Assembly: GCA_018402255.1 (NCBI GenBank)
Contig: JAGYIS010000004.1
Coordinates: 1-64,000 of the forward strand
Reading direction: 5' to 3'
Length of the DNA: 64,000 nt
Origin: Marinobacter sp.
Lineage (GTDB): Bacteria > Pseudomonadota > Gammaproteobacteria > Pseudomonadales > Oleiphilaceae
The notes below the pieces were generated by a model. The model was not told where the DNA came from and did not search any database. It saw only the letters and a program-made list of their open reading frames with translations. Below, piece after piece: positions 51,590 to 62,723 of this stretch. Made by a program: the position numbers and the translations under genes. Numbering within the stretch: position 1 is the first letter of the stretch; every line of letters begins with the position of its first letter.

Positions 51590-53609
51590 TTACAGCCCCA
51601 GATCGCCCAGCAATGCACTGAGCGTGGCTTTGCCCTTCTTCTGGTTGGCCTCCTTATCCTGGTCGCCCATGCCTTGCCATTTCACATCCTCTTCCGGCAA
51701 TTCATCCAGAAATCGGCTGGGAATGGTTTCCAGCTTTTCGCCATATTGCTTGCGGGACGCCGCGTAGGTCAGCGATAAGGTCTCCCTTGCCCGGGTAATG
51801 CCCACGTACATCAGCCTGCGTTCTTCTTCGATATTACCTTCTTCTATGCTGTTGCGATGGGGCAGAATCTCTTCCTCAAGCCCCATAATGAATACATGCG
51901 GGAACTCCAGCCCCTTGGAGGCGTGCAGCGTCAGTAGCTGAACCTTGTCGCTGTCGTCTTCTTCTTCGCGCTGCTCCATCATGTCCCGCAGGATCAGCTT
52001 GGCGATGGTGTCTTCAATGCCAAGCTCGTCCGCCGTGCCCTTACCGTCGTCCAGCATGCGCTGGATCGATTCCACCAGGTACCAGATGTTCTCCATCCGC
52101 CGTTCGGCCTGTTTCGGGCTGCCGGAATGCTGGTGCAGATACTCGTCGTATTCGATGTCGGTGAACAGCTGCTTGATGACCGGAACCGGGTCTTCGGTAA
52201 ACAGCCGCTCGCAGGTTTTGTCGACCCAGTGGGCGAAGCGGCGCAAACGATCCAGACCTTTCTCGGTGACGTGGGTTTCGGCGCCCATATCGCTCAGCGC
52301 CCGGAACAAACTGATGTTGCGTGAGCGGGCGTAGTGGCTCAGCTGCTCCAGGGTGCGCGGGCCGATTTCACGGCGGGGCACGTTGACCACCCGCAAAAAC
52401 GCGGCGTCGTCATCCGGGATTGATCATCAGGCGCAGGTACGACATGGCGTCTTTGATTTCGCTCTTGGAAAAGAACGACTGACCGCCAGAGATCCGGTAG
52501 GGAATCTGGTACGCCTGCAGTTTCATCTCCAGCAGTCGGGCCTGGTGGTTGCCCCGGTAAAGCACGGCAAAATCTTTGAAATCGAGACCGTTCTTGAGCT
52601 TCTGGTCCAGAATTTCCGTGGCCACCCGCTCGGTCTCGGCGTCTTCGTTGCGGCAGCGGATGATGCGAATTTCCTCACCAATGGTGTGGTCACTCCACAG
52701 GGCTTTCTCGAACACGTGGGGGTTGTTGGCGATGACCGTGTTGGCACAGCGCAGAATACGGCTGGTGGAACGGTAGTTCTGTTCCAGCTTGACGATCTTC
52801 AGGCTGGGGAAATCCTCTTTAAGCTGTGCCAGGTTTTCTGGTCGTGCGCCGCGCCAGGCGTAGATCGACTGGTCATCATCGCCCACCACCGTGAAGGCGG
52901 CGCGCTCGGCAACCAGCTGTTTGACCAGCTCGTACTGGCATACGTTGGTGTCCTGGTACTCATCCACCAGCAGATACCGGATTTTTTTGCGCCACTTGGT
53001 CAGTACCTCCGGATTGTCCCGGAACAGCTGCACTGGTAGCAGAATCAGGTCATCAAAGTCGACCGCGTTGTACGCTTTCAGGTATTCCTTGTAATGCTTG
53101 TAGACAATGGCGATGCGTTGCTCGCGCTCGTCCGCCGCCTTGCTGTAGGCCTCGGTCGGGCTACGCATGGCGTTTTTCCAGGACGAGATGGTCATCTGCA
53201 CGTCGTTCAGCTCATCGCCGGCGTCGGCACTGGCTTCGCGCATCATCAGGTCTTGCAGCAGGGCTTTGGCGTCTTCGGCATCGAAGATAGAAAAGCCGGG
53301 GTGGTAACCCAGGTGAGTGTGTTCTTCCCGGATGATATTGAGACCCAGGTTGTGAAAGGTAGACACAATCAGGCCCCTTGCCTTGCCCCGATCGACAATC
53401 TTGCTGACCCGCTCCTTCATTTCCCGGGCGGCTTTATTGGTGAAGGTCAGGGCAGCGATATGCCGGCCCGGAATGCCTTTTTCTTCAATCAGATGGGCGA
53501 TTTTCCGGGTGATCACGCTGGTTTTGCCACTGCCAGCACCGGCCAGCACCAACAGGGGGCCATCGGCGTAGCGTACCGCTTCACGTTGTCTGGGGTTGAG
53601 CTTGTTCAC
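51590..53609 (-). pseudogene. rep: ATP-dependent DNA helicase Rep, frame broken by one base
   Basis: Superfamily 1 helicase of ~672 residues needed for replication past obstacles. The N-terminal part has LAGAGSGKT, YLLVDEYQDTN, GDDDQSIYAWRGA and QNYRSTSRIL; the C-terminal part has LLTLHASKGLEFPHVFIMG and MYVGITRARE. The two ORFs meet at a G-run (52416-52418) where deletion of one G turns NPG-stop into NPDDDAAFLRVVN, matching E. coli Rep. With the 2020-nt span this is a one-base insertion. As a core gene, error is likely. Confidence 0.92.
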
Positions 53610-53753
53610 AGTTTAGGGGCCAACCAGGGTACCTTTCGGGGTATTTGTGCGTGTGGCTATTCTACACTAGCCGGTCTTTCTGTACCTTGGCGTTGTATCA
53701 GCTATGCTTCCTAGAATGGACTTCGTTGTTGACTGACACATGGATCCTGCTCG

Positions 53754-55487
53754 ATGACACTGCCTTTGGACACCAGGCCTGATCGCCTCCGCCTGTTGGT
53801 GCTGACCCCGGAGTATGCAGACTTTCTGTGGCTCGGTGCCCTGCTGGACGACGATCCTGAAATCAGTCCGGACGCCATCTGGTGCCCGGACCTGGTGGAT
53901 TGTGACGATCTTATCCGCAACGCCAGTTTTGATGTCATCGTTTGGGACTGTATTTTTCATGGCGGGGATGAATCGGCATTCCTCCAGTACCTCGCGGTGG
54001 CCAGTGAGGACAAGCCGGTACTGGCGCTGAGCGCAGAGCCTTGCGGCGAGCGCGGAGAGATGCTGACTCTTGACGGAGCCTCAGACTATCTGTGCCGGCA
54101 AACGCTTGACCGCTGGAGCTTTCGCCGGGCGGTCAAGTACCTCTGGTACCGGGAGCAGTTGTCGGAGTCGGCCCATGGCCAGCTTGGCCGGGAAGTGGCG
54201 ACCGGTTTTATTAACCGGGATCTGTTTTTTGATCGTTTGCAGCAGGCGCTGCTGCGGGCGGAGCGTGCCGGGCATCGATTGGCGTTGCTGCACCTCAATG
54301 TGGATGACTTCCGCACCATCAACGAATCCTTCGGCTACCAGAGAAGCGATCAGTTAATGTATCGGTTGGCAGACCGCCTGCGCCAGAAGCTGCGCCGGGT
54401 GGATTCCCTGATGCGCATTGGCGGCGATGAGCTGGCCATCATTGTTGAAAAGGTGGAAGACTCCCTCGATATCACCCAGATCATCCGCAAAGTGGTGGTC
54501 GCACTGGACGAGCCACTGACACTCGATGGTCAGAGTGTTGTAGTCAGTGCCAGCCTGGGTGTCGCCACTTATCCGGAGGCCGGTGACAGCCCTGAAGAGC
54601 TGCTTCGGCGTGCCAATCGCGCCATGTTTGAAGCTAAGCGCGATCCGGGCACCAGCTTCCGGTTTTACGACCGGCAGCTGCACATTTCCGCGGGTTACCA
54701 GCTCCGGCTTGAGGCCGATCTGCGCAATGCGCTGCGGGGCAAGGAGCTGGAGCTCTTCTATCAGCCCCGAATAGATCTGGCGACAGAGGAAGTGCGCGGC
54801 GTTGAGTGTCTTCTGCGCTGGCATCACCCAGAGCGAGGTTTAGTGGGGCCGGATGAATTTATCCCGGTGGCGGAGCGCAGCGGGCTGATTGTACCCATTG
54901 GTTACTGGGTGATTGAACAAGCCTGTAAGCGCCTTCAGGAAAGTGGCGAGCTGGGGTTTGCCGGGTTGGTGTTTGCGGTCAACCTGTCGTTCCGTCAGTT
55001 TCACGACCGTAAAATGACCGAGACAATCTTCAGGATTATTTTCAACGCCAATGTTGATACCAGTCTGCTGGAGCTGGAGCTGACCGAAAGTGCGATGATG
55101 CACGATCCGGAATACGCCCAGCGCTGCCTGCGGGAGCTGAATCAACTGGGCATCAGTTTTGCGCTGGATGATTTCGGGACCGGCTTTTCGTCCCTGAGCA
55201 ACCTGCAGCATCTGCCTATTTCACTCGTCAAGATCGACAAATCCTTTGTCCAGGATCTGGGCAAGTCTGCCGATGCCGAGCACATTATCCGGGCCATTAT
55301 CAGCCTGGCCCACAGCCTTCAGATCAGTGTTGTGGCAGAGGGCGTGGAAACCGAAAGCCAGCTGGAATTCCTGCGCCAGCAACACTGCGACGAAATCCAG
55401 GGCTATTACTTTGCCCGCCCCATGCCCTGGGACGATCTTGTACAATTCCTGAACCGCCGAAACCAGTCTGCTTGCCTGCAGCAGTAA
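53754..55487 (+). CDS. GGDEF-EAL protein with receiver-like N-terminus
   Basis: Protein of 577 residues. The first ~135 residues resemble a response-regulator receiver ([30 protein letters not shown]). The GGDEF domain (~165-315) carries [11 protein letters not shown], with L for F at the last position. The EAL domain (~330-565) shows ECLLRW in place of EALLRW but keeps [17 protein letters not shown] and AEGVETESQ. It may therefore act mainly as a c-di-GMP phosphodiesterase or sensor. No histidine kinase is adjacent. Confidence 0.92.
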   Translation: MTLPLDTRPDRLRLLVLTPEYADFLWLGALLDDDPEISPDAIWCPDLVDCDDLIRNASFDVIVWDCIFHGGDESAFLQYLAVASEDKPVLALSAEPCGERGEMLTLDGASDYLCRQTLDRWSFRRAVKYLWYREQLSESAHGQLGREVATGFINRDLFFDRLQQALLRAERAGHRLALLHLNVDDFRTINESFGYQRSDQLMYRLADRLRQKLRRVDSLMRIGGDELAIIVEKVEDSLDITQIIRKVVVALDEPLTLDGQSVVVSASLGVATYPEAGDSPEELLRRANRAMFEAKRDPGTSFRFYDRQLHISAGYQLRLEADLRNALRGKELELFYQPRIDLATEEVRGVECLLRWHHPERGLVGPDEFIPVAERSGLIVPIGYWVIEQACKRLQESGELGFAGLVFAVNLSFRQFHDRKMTETIFRIIFNANVDTSLLELELTESAMMHDPEYAQRCLRELNQLGISFALDDFGTGFSSLSNLQHLPISLVKIDKSFVQDLGKSADAEHIIRAIISLAHSLQISVVAEGVETESQLEFLRQQHCDEIQGYYFARPMPWDDLVQFLNRRNQSACLQQ

Positions 55488-55539
55488 GCCGCTGTACCTT
55501 TGCGCATTAATTCCGAACGCGAAACCATACAGAGGTTGC

Positions 55540-57867
55540 ATGAACAGTATCTCCCGGCGCATTGCCGATGAACTTGGCGTACGCGAGCAACAGGTTAATG
55601 CCACCGTGGCTCTGCTGGATGAAGGTTCCACGGTTCCGTTTATTGCCCGTTACCGGAAAGAGGTCACCGGCTCGCTGGACGACAATCAGCTACGAACGCT
55701 GGAAGAACGCCTGCGTTACCTGCGCGAGCTGGAAGACCGTCGTGGCACCATCCTCAACAGTATTGAGGAACAGGGCAAACTGACCGATGAGCTGCGCGCA
55801 GCCATCGATGCCGCCGACACCAAGAATCGTCTGGAAGATCTGTACCTGCCCTACAAGCCCAAGCGCCGCACCAAGGCCCAGATTGCCCGGGAAGCGGGCC
55901 TGGAGCCGTTGGCGAACGCGTTGTTTGATGATCCAGCGCTTGATCCGGAGGCCACCGCTGCTGGCTACCTGAATCCGGAGGCGGGTGTAGAGGACACCAA
56001 AGCGGCACTGGACGGCGCCCGCTACATCCTGATGGAACGTTTTGCCGAAGACGCTGAATTGCTGGGGTCGCTCCGAGACTTTATCTGGCAGCAAGGTCAG
56101 CTGAAAGTCACCGTGGTGGACGGCAAGGAAACCGAAGGCGCCAAGTTCCGGGACTATTTTGATCACGTCGAACCCCTGAAGAAAGTACCGTCACACCGGG
56201 CCCTGGCGATTCTGCGCGGTCGTAACGAAGGTGTTCTGGCCTACACTCTGGTGGTGGGCGATGAGGACGAAAACCGTCGTCAGCCGCACCCGGCTGAACA
56301 ACGGATCGCCGCTCGCTGGAATATTCGTGATAACGGCCGGGCCGCAGACAAGTGGCTGTCCGAGGTGGTGCGCTGGACCTGGCGCGTCAAGCTGTCGACA
56401 CAGATTGAAACCGACCTGATGGCGCAGGTGCGTGAGGCTGCAGAAGCGGAAGCCATTAACGTGTTTGCGGCCAATCTGAAAGATTTGCTGTTGCTGGCTC
56501 CGGCAGGTCCCCGGCCCACCCTTGGCCTGGATCCCGGCCTCCGGACCGGCGTCAAAGTGGCCGTTATTGATGGCACCGGGCAGGTGGCAGACCATGGCGC
56601 TATCTACCCCCACGCACCAAAAAATCAGTGGGATCAATCCATTGAACAGATGGCTGCCTGGTGCCGCAAGTATAAAATTGAGTTGGTGGCCATCGGCAAC
56701 GGCACCGCATCACGGGAAACCGAAAAGCTGGTGGGCGATCTGAGCAAGCGCTACCCCGAACTCAAATTGGCCCGGATTGTGGTTAGCGAATCGGGGGCAT
56801 CCATCTATTCAGCGTCCGAGTTTGCCTCTCGGGAATTGCCGGACCTGGATGTCACCATTCGCGGCGCGGTATCGATCGCCCGCCGTTTGCAGGATCCGCT
56901 GGCCGAGCTGGTCAAGATTGAACCCAAGTCCATTGGCGTCAGGCCAGTATCAGCACGACGTGTCTCAGGTGCAGTTGTCGCGCAGCCTGGATGCGGTGGT
57001 GGAAGACTGCGTAAACGGAGTGGGCGTGGATCTCAATACCGCGTCGGTACCGTTGCTGGCAAAAGTGTCCGGTCTGAACCAGAGCATTGCCCAGAACATC
57101 GTCGATTTCCGTAGCCAGAACGGCATGTTCAAGAATCGCAAGCAGCTGCTGAAAGTGGCCCGACTGGGTGACCGCACCTTTGAACAGGCGGCGGGGTTTT
57201 GCGGATTGCCGGTGGTGAGAATCCACTGGACCGGTCATCAGTGCATCCGGAAGCCTACGGCGTGGTGGAAGCCATCGCCAAACGTAACAACCGGAACATT
57301 GACAACATCGTGGGCGATTCGGCCTTTTTACGCGGCCTTAACCCCCAGGATTACGTTACCGAGCAGTTTGGTTTGCCCACCATCAAAGACATTCTCTCCG
57401 AGCTGGAAAAGCCGGGCCGTGACCCCAGGCCGGAGTTCCGGTTTGCCAGCTTTGAGGAAGGTGTGGAAACCCTGAAGGATTTGAAACCCGGCATGGTGCT
57501 GGAGGGCTCGGTCACCAACGTGACCAATTTCGGTGCCTTTGTCGACATCGGCGTGCATCAGGATGGCCTGGTGCACATTTCGGCGTTGTCCCATACTTTC
57601 GTCAAAGACCCGCGCGAAGTAGTCAAAGCGGGTGATATTGTTAAGGTGAAAGTCATGGAAGTGGACATTCCCCGTAAACGGATTGCCCTGACCATGCGTA
57701 TGGATGATCAGCCGGGTGCTGAAACCTCTGCCAAACCTGCACGGGGCGGCGATAAAGCCGGCGGCCGATCGGCGGGCCGCAAGCCTCAGGGCGGTCAGGC
57801 TGAGCAAGGCACCATGGCCGGAGCTCTGGCACAGGCGCTGGCGTCAGCCCGTAAAGACGGTCGTTGA
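55540..57867 (+). pseudogene. tex: Transcription accessory protein Tex, two compensating indels
   Basis: RNA-binding Tex protein of ~775 residues with N-terminal HtH domain, YqgF-like RNase H fold ([17 protein letters not shown]), HhH motifs, and a C-terminal S1 domain ([31 protein letters not shown]). Three ORFs are needed. Removing one base at 56941 (GTC-A-GGC) recovers [25 protein letters not shown], and adding one T to the T-run at 57197-57200 recovers [12 protein letters not shown]. The whole span is a multiple of three. As tex is conserved, sequencing error is likely. Confidence 0.93.
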
Positions 57868-57888
57868 TACCACTTCATTGATCCAATG

Positions 57889-57917
57889 GCGGCCACCCCT
57901 CACGAGGGGGTGGCCGC
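57889..57917. terminator. Hairpin after tex
   Basis: GC-rich hairpin with GCGGCCACCCC / GGGGTGGCCGC arms, 21 bases after the tex stop and before the gshA ribosome site. Lacks a long T-run, so it may be an attenuator or a weak terminator. Confidence 0.55.
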
Positions 57918-57934
57918 TTCAACAGGAGCTCACC

Positions 57935-59493
57935 ATGGCTGAATCCCGCCACTCCCTGTTTTACCAGTTTGCCGCCACCGATTGGGATGGCTTTCTCAAA
58001 GGTGTTGAAAAAGAAGGCCTGCGGGTGGATGCCAACGGATTTGTTGCGCAGACCCCACACCCGGTGGCTCTGGGCTCGGCCCTGACCCACCCTCGCATCA
58101 CCACCGACTACTCGGAAGCCCTGCTGGAGTTGATCACCCCGGTATTCAACTCCACTGAAGCCATGCTGACATCGTTACGGGATACTCACCGGTTTGTTCA
58201 GCATCACCTGGGTGATGAAGTGTTCTGGGCGGCGAGCATGCCTTGTGAGATAGATGGTGATCAAAGCATTCCCATTGCCCGCTATGGCAGCTCTAATATC
58301 GGCCAACTCAAGCACGTTTACCGTCAGGGATTGGCGGTGCGTTATGGTCGGATCATGCAGAGCATTGCCGGCGCCCACTACAACCTGTCTTTGCCCGACA
58401 GTTTCTGGGTTAAGTGGCAGCAGGTGACCGGCAATCAGCAGTCGCTGAAGGATTTCAAATCGGATCAGTACTTCTGGCTGATCCGAAACTTCCGGCGTCG
58501 CAGCTGGCTCCTGATGTTGCTGTTTGGAGCGTCACCGGCACTGGATGCCAGCTTCGTCGCCAATGTAAAACACGATCTTGGCCGGTTTAATGACAATACC
58601 TGGTACGGCAAGCACGCTACCTCGTTGAGGATGGGCGATCTGGGCTATCACAACAACGCCCAGGCATCCCTGAACATCTGCTTTAACGAGCTCAGCACCT
58701 ACACCGGAACTCTGGACAAGGCCATCCACACCAACTGGCCAGCTTATGAAGCAATTGGCACCCGGCGTGACGATGGTGAGTTCATTCAGATCAACACCAA
58801 CGTGCTGCAGATCGAGAACGAGTATTACAGTGCAGTGCGCCCCAAGCGGACCACCGGACCAGGCGAGAAACCGATACAGGCGCTCGATGCCCGGGGCGTG
58901 GAATATATTGAAGTGCGCTGCCTGGATCTTGATCCGTTTTCCCCGTGGGTGTTAACCAGGCCCAGATCGACTTTCTTGACCTGTTTTTACTGGATTGCCT
59001 GCTGAACGATTCGCCACGCATCGGCGATGACGAATGTCAGCGCCTGGATGACAATTACAAAGACGTGGTGGCGTCAGGTCGCTGGCAGGAGCTGAGCCTG
59101 TGTCGGGGTGGCCAGCGGGTGCCGGTTGGTCCGGCTGCCCGGGAATTGCTCGAGCAACTGCAGCCACTGGCGGAATTGCTGGATAGTTGGGGCGAGAGCG
59201 ACACCTATTGTGCGGCGCTGGCAACACAGCGTGACAAGCTGCAGGGTGATGACTGGTCGGTACCTTCCGCTCAGGTACTGGACGCAATGAGCGGTGCGGG
59301 CCTTGGTCACAGAGACTGGGTTATGGATATATCCCGTCAGCACCAGCAAACCCTCCGCAACGAAGGGCTGGCGTCGGACGTCCTGGCGGACTATCAGGCC
59401 ATGACCGAGAACTCTCTGGCCGAGCAAAAAACGCAGGAGGAGGCCGATACTCGCCCATTCAGTGAATTCCTGGAAGAGTATCTGCGAGCCTGA
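57935..59493 (+). pseudogene. gshA: Glutamate-cysteine ligase, frame broken by one base
   Basis: First enzyme of glutathione synthesis, ~519 residues, of the proteobacterial GshA type (VEKEGLRVDANGFVAQTPHP, TTDYSEALLELITP, WSLFYQ-like opening). The start at ATG 57935 has an AGGAG site; the track's longer start at 57704 is not supported. The frame breaks at ~58944, where one missing base in the CCCCG run would join DPFSP to VGVNQAQIDFLDLFLLDCLL. The 1559-nt span fits a one-base deletion. Error is likely. Confidence 0.93.
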
Positions 59494-59561
59494 CCGGTTG
59501 TTGCGTCACAGCCAGAAGCGGACGTGCCGCACAGAAACCGGATAACGGTTTGCGGCTTTTG

Positions 59562-59594
59562 TTACCTGCTGTTACGTTTGTTAACAACAGGTAA
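59562..59594. promoter_or_regulatory. Inverted repeat upstream of rmf
   Basis: Arms TTACCTGCTGTT and AACAACAGGTAA (11 of 12 complementary) around a nine-base loop, ending two bases before the ribosome site of rmf. Possible leader hairpin or operator. Confidence 0.5.
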
Positions 59595-59606
59595 GGGGAT
59601 GGCGTC

Positions 59607-59819
59607 ATGGCTAGAGATATCAAGCTCGGATGGGATGTAGAAGCGCTCAATAAAGCCTATCGTCAGGGGTACATGGCAGGCACCATGGGCATGGAGAAAA
59701 CCCGCTGTCCTTATCGGGGGGATGTCATCATCGCCGCCTGGGAGGCTGGCTGGGACGACGCCGGGCAGGTCGTTCGTGAACAGCAGAAAACTGACGACCT
59801 GTTTTCCCGCATTGCCTGA
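59607..59819 (+). CDS. rmf: Ribosome modulation factor
   Basis: Small protein of 70 residues that dimerises 70S ribosomes into inactive 100S particles in stationary phase. The family's AYRQGYMAGTMGMEKTRCPYRGDVIIAAWEAGWDDA is clear. AAGGGG lies about ten bases before its ATG. It follows gshA by 113 bases and has an inverted repeat in its leader. Confidence 0.95.
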   Translation: MARDIKLGWDVEALNKAYRQGYMAGTMGMEKTRCPYRGDVIIAAWEAGWDDAGQVVREQQKTDDLFSRIA

Positions 59820-59832
59820 GTTCTTCCCGGGT

Positions 59833-60276
59833 CTACCGCTGTACCACGAACTCCGTAAATAACACGCCGGCGATGTGCTCTCCGGTTTGCTGTTCTTCCA
59901 GCACGGCATTGATTCTTGCTGCGGCCTCTTCTCTTAGTGCTTGCTGCCCCTGTTGGCTGGTCAGCAGGTCCACATCAATTTGTTCGCCAAACAGCATGAC
60001 CAGTTCGTGCCGCAGTCTGGGCATGTGGGCCTCAAGTACCGGTCTTGTGGACTCCCGGTCTGCGCGAAGCGTTACCGACGCTTTCAGATAGATCACTTTG
60101 GTGCCGGGCTCGCCGACATGGGTTACAAAGGCAGGTTCCATCTCGATGTAATCGGTGATGCCGCGCGCTTCGGGATCTTCCTCTGCCAGTACGGGCCCGG
60201 CCATCAGGGCGTACAGGGCGATTAACAGCACGGACAAGGTATTTCGTTGAAAGGTCATAGGCGCTATGTTCTTCAT
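59833..60276 (-). CDS. FliL-like flagellar basal-body-associated protein
   Basis: Protein of 147 residues with an N-terminal signal peptide or anchor (LSVLLIALYALMAGPVLAEED) and a FliL-like domain (VIYLKASVTLRADRESTRPVLEAHMPRLRHELVMLFGEQ, then VLFTEFVVQR). It stands alone outside any flagellar cluster and is slightly shorter than typical FliL, so it could be a FliL paralogue. ATG at 60276. Confidence 0.82.
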   Translation of the reverse strand: MKNIAPMTFQRNTLSVLLIALYALMAGPVLAEEDPEARGITDYIEMEPAFVTHVGEPGTKVIYLKASVTLRADRESTRPVLEAHMPRLRHELVMLFGEQIDVDLLTSQQGQQALREEAAARINAVLEEQQTGEHIAGVLFTEFVVQR

Positions 60277-60325
60277 GGGTTAGGATTGGCGTCAACAGCT
60301 TACATGATGATTCCGGGGTGTTGAT

Positions 60326-60832
60326 TTGACAAGCAGATGGGTGTTCGGTGTTGTATTTTTGGTGTGCGCCGCCTTGTTGGCCGTGGCGTTCTACATGGAA
60401 CATGTGATGGGCCTGGAGCCGTGCCCGCTTTGCTGGTTGCAGCGTTTCGGTTTCATGGGCGCGGGCCTGGTCGGCCTGCTTGGCTTTCTGCACGGTCCGC
60501 AGGGCTTCGGTAACCGAATTTACGGTTTCTTGCTTGTGGTCACGGCCGGAGCCGGTCTTGGTGTTGCAGGACGACAGCTTTGGTTGCAGAACCTACCGGC
60601 CGATCAGGTGCCGGCCTGTGGCCCGTCGGTGGATTATTTGCTGGATGTGCTGCCCTGGGTTGAGGTTTTACAAACAGCCTTGAAGGGCACAGGGGATTGC
60701 GCAGAGGTGATGTGGCGTTTTCTGGGTCTGAGTATTCCCGGCTGGACCGCGGTGTTCTTTGTGCTGGTGATCGTGGTTGGCCTGGTCATGATGTTTCGTC
60801 GGTACAAGCCGAAAAACTGGTTGCAGGGCTGA
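60326..60832 (+). CDS. dsbB: Disulfide bond formation protein DsbB
   Basis: Inner-membrane oxidoreductase of 168 residues that regenerates DsbA and passes electrons to quinone. Four helices are visible, with the first periplasmic disulfide in LEPCPLCW (~residue 33) and the second Cys pair in QVPACGPSVDYLL and KGTGDCAEV (~residues 98 and 124). TTG start at 60326 with GGGGTG five bases upstream; no in-frame ATG is closer. Confidence 0.93.
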   Translation: MTSRWVFGVVFLVCAALLAVAFYMEHVMGLEPCPLCWLQRFGFMGAGLVGLLGFLHGPQGFGNRIYGFLLVVTAGAGLGVAGRQLWLQNLPADQVPACGPSVDYLLDVLPWVEVLQTALKGTGDCAEVMWRFLGLSIPGWTAVFFVLVIVVGLVMMFRRYKPKNWLQG

Positions 60833-60937
60833 AACGGTTGCGGGTTGCTATCGCCTTGGGGTAACTTGATCTGGTCATGACAATATTCAGATGCGTGGCC
60901 ACTTACCGGGCGGACTGACTGAGGGGAGATCAACGCC

Positions 60938-61417
60938 ATGTTGGACAATTGCAGGAACGCCAGGGAGCGTTGGGGTGGCGTCAGCGAGCTGATTGACCGC
61001 TGGTTGAAGGAACGTCAGGAGCTGTTGGTTCGCTACTGCGAATTATCGGGTGAAAACGATTTCTCGCAAACAGAAGCGCTCAGGGAAAAGTGTGTTCGCC
61101 TTTGTGAAGTGTTGGTGGATTATGTATCGGCCGGGCACTTTGAAGTCTATGAGCAGCTTATTCAGGAAGCACGGGAGTTTAATGATGGTGGCCTGGAGTT
61201 GGCCGCCAAGGTCTATCCCCGCATTGAAGAGACGACCGAAGTGGCACTCAACTTCAATGATCGTCTGGACGGTCGCATCCTGAGCGAAGAAGAGCTCAAA
61301 GATCTGTTCGGCGAGCTGTCCAGGCTTGGTGAGGTTCTGGAAAGCCGGTTTGAAATGGAAGATTTTCTGATCGAGCACTTGCACAACGCCCACGCGGAAA
61401 AAATGGCCTCCGCCTGA
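60938..61417 (+). CDS. Rsd/AlgQ family anti-sigma-70 factor
   Basis: Helical protein of 159 residues with the family opening MLDNCRNARERWGGVSELIDRWLKERQELLVRYCEL and the GHFEVYEQL region. Rsd binds sigma-70 in stationary phase; AlgQ is its Pseudomonas homologue, also tied to alginate control. GGGGAG precedes the ATG. Terminator follows at 61445. Confidence 0.93.
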   Translation: MLDNCRNARERWGGVSELIDRWLKERQELLVRYCELSGENDFSQTEALREKCVRLCEVLVDYVSAGHFEVYEQLIQEAREFNDGGLELAAKVYPRIEETTEVALNFNDRLDGRILSEEELKDLFGELSRLGEVLESRFEMEDFLIEHLHNAHAEKMASA

Positions 61418-61444
61418 TCCGTTAAGTTCCTGGTTGTCCCGCAT

Positions 61445-61481
61445 AAAAAAAACCGACCTGATTACTCAGGTCGGTTTTTTT
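61445..61481. terminator. Bidirectional terminator between rsd and FKBP gene
   Basis: Strong hairpin (ACCGACCTGA / TCAGGTCGGT) with A-run before and T-run after, between the convergent rsd/algQ and FKBP genes; works for both. Confidence 0.92.
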
Positions 61482-61496
61482 GTTTGGCCCAGACGC

Positions 61497-62210
61497 TTAT
61501 TCGCTGTCTGGATTGACTGCCAGCAGTTCCACATCGAAAACCAGGGTTTCGTTGGGGCCGATGGCCTGGTTGCCGCCGGGGCCATAGGCCAGATCTGACG
61601 GGATGTAGAGCTTGTAGCGAGCGCCTTCATTCATCAGCTGCAGGCCTTCGGTCCAGCCAGGGATTACCTGGTTCAGGCCAAACGTTACCGGCTGGCCGCG
61701 CTCACGGGAGCTGTCAAACACTTCACCATTGATCAGTTCTCCGGTGTAGTGCACCTGCACGCGGTCTTGAGCGGTCGGGTTGGCGCCTTCGCCTTCTTCG
61801 ATTACCTCATACTGAAGGCCGGATTCAGTGGTTTCGACCCCCTCCCGTTCAGCGTTCTCTGCCAGGAACGCTTCGCCGGCTTCCTGATTCTGACTGGCCA
61901 GGCCCTCTTGCTGCTGCTCCTGTTCTGCCTGAAGCTCCTGCTGATAGGCCATCAGGGCTTCCTGAACTTCTTCGCGGGTCAGGCGCTTGCCTTGGTCATC
62001 GCCGGCGTGGCCATGCTGAATGCCCTGCAGGAACTGATCCATTTGCAGATCCGGCAGATCGTTGCCCATGCGCTCACCCAGTACCAGGCCCATGCCGTAG
62101 CTGACTCTCTCAGACGTGGTGTCGAGTGCCGGATCGTTGGCGGGTTCCTGAGCGGTGGAGCAGCCGGCAATGAGGCCGGTTATGGCAACGGCTAACAGCG
62201 TTTTCTTCAT
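61497..62210 (-). CDS. FKBP-type peptidyl-prolyl cis-trans isomerase (lipoprotein or periplasmic)
   Basis: Periplasmic folding catalyst of 237 residues. A lipoprotein signal (LLAVAITGLIAGCS) is followed by an N-terminal dimerisation part (VSYGMGLVLGERMGNDLPDLQMDQFLQGI) with a Gln/Glu-rich coiled linker, and an FKBP domain (VQVHYTGELINGEVFDSS, FGLNQVIPGWTEGLQLMNEGARYKLYIPSDLAYG). This is the FkpA/Mip arrangement. Single gene. Confidence 0.93.
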   Translation of the reverse strand: MKKTLLAVAITGLIAGCSTAQEPANDPALDTTSERVSYGMGLVLGERMGNDLPDLQMDQFLQGIQHGHAGDDQGKRLTREEVQEALMAYQQELQAEQEQQQEGLASQNQEAGEAFLAENAEREGVETTESGLQYEVIEEGEGANPTAQDRVQVHYTGELINGEVFDSSRERGQPVTFGLNQVIPGWTEGLQLMNEGARYKLYIPSDLAYGPGGNQAIGPNETLVFDVELLAVNPDSE

Positions 62211-62333
62211 GTTTTCATCCTTCGCACGTGTAACAGAGCCGTACGGCTCCTATGGATTAGGCAAAAATGGAAAGGTAACGGGTTCAGCGGCAGGATGCCA
62301 CTGAAACTGTGGTAAGACTGTGATCGCGTTGGC

Positions 62334-62723
62334 TCAGGTACCGTTATCGCCGGGCGATGGGCTTAAAGAGAACGGCGCACGATAGGGCGACTGCCAGTCA
62401 TTATCGGAGTCCGCGCGGCGTTCGTTGCGCAGATTCTTGCCCGGGCGCTCTATCGCCAGGGCGTTCCATGGCCCCTGTGCCGGGGGCTGGTCGGCGTAAT
62501 GCCAGTTGCCTTCGGTGTCTTGCCACTTGAACACGATTTCCGGCCCTTCGGTCGGGATAGGTGCCGGCAGCAAACCTTCAAACGGCGGTATTTCAGTGGG
62601 TTTTTCCACTTTCTCAATCGCCGGCTCAGAGACGGCGGTGGGGTCGCCCAGGCCAAAGAAGATCAACAGCACCAGCAGGCCAAGGGCAGGGAAGGCGAGG
62701 CGGATCAGCCATTTCATCATCAT
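62334..62723 (-). CDS. DUF4124-like membrane-anchored protein
   Basis: Protein of 129 residues with one N-terminal helix (LIRLAFPALGLLVLLIFFGLG), a Pro/Glu linker, and a short DUF4124-type motif VFKWQDTEGNWHYADQPP. DUF4124 proteins often sit near the cell envelope with unknown function. The start overlaps the TIGR02444-like gene's stop (ATGA), implying coupling. Confidence 0.78.
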   Translation of the reverse strand: MMMKWLIRLAFPALGLLVLLIFFGLGDPTAVSEPAIEKVEKPTEIPPFEGLLPAPIPTEGPEIVFKWQDTEGNWHYADQPPAQGPWNALAIERPGKNLRNERRADSDNDWQSPYRAPFSLSPSPGDNGT

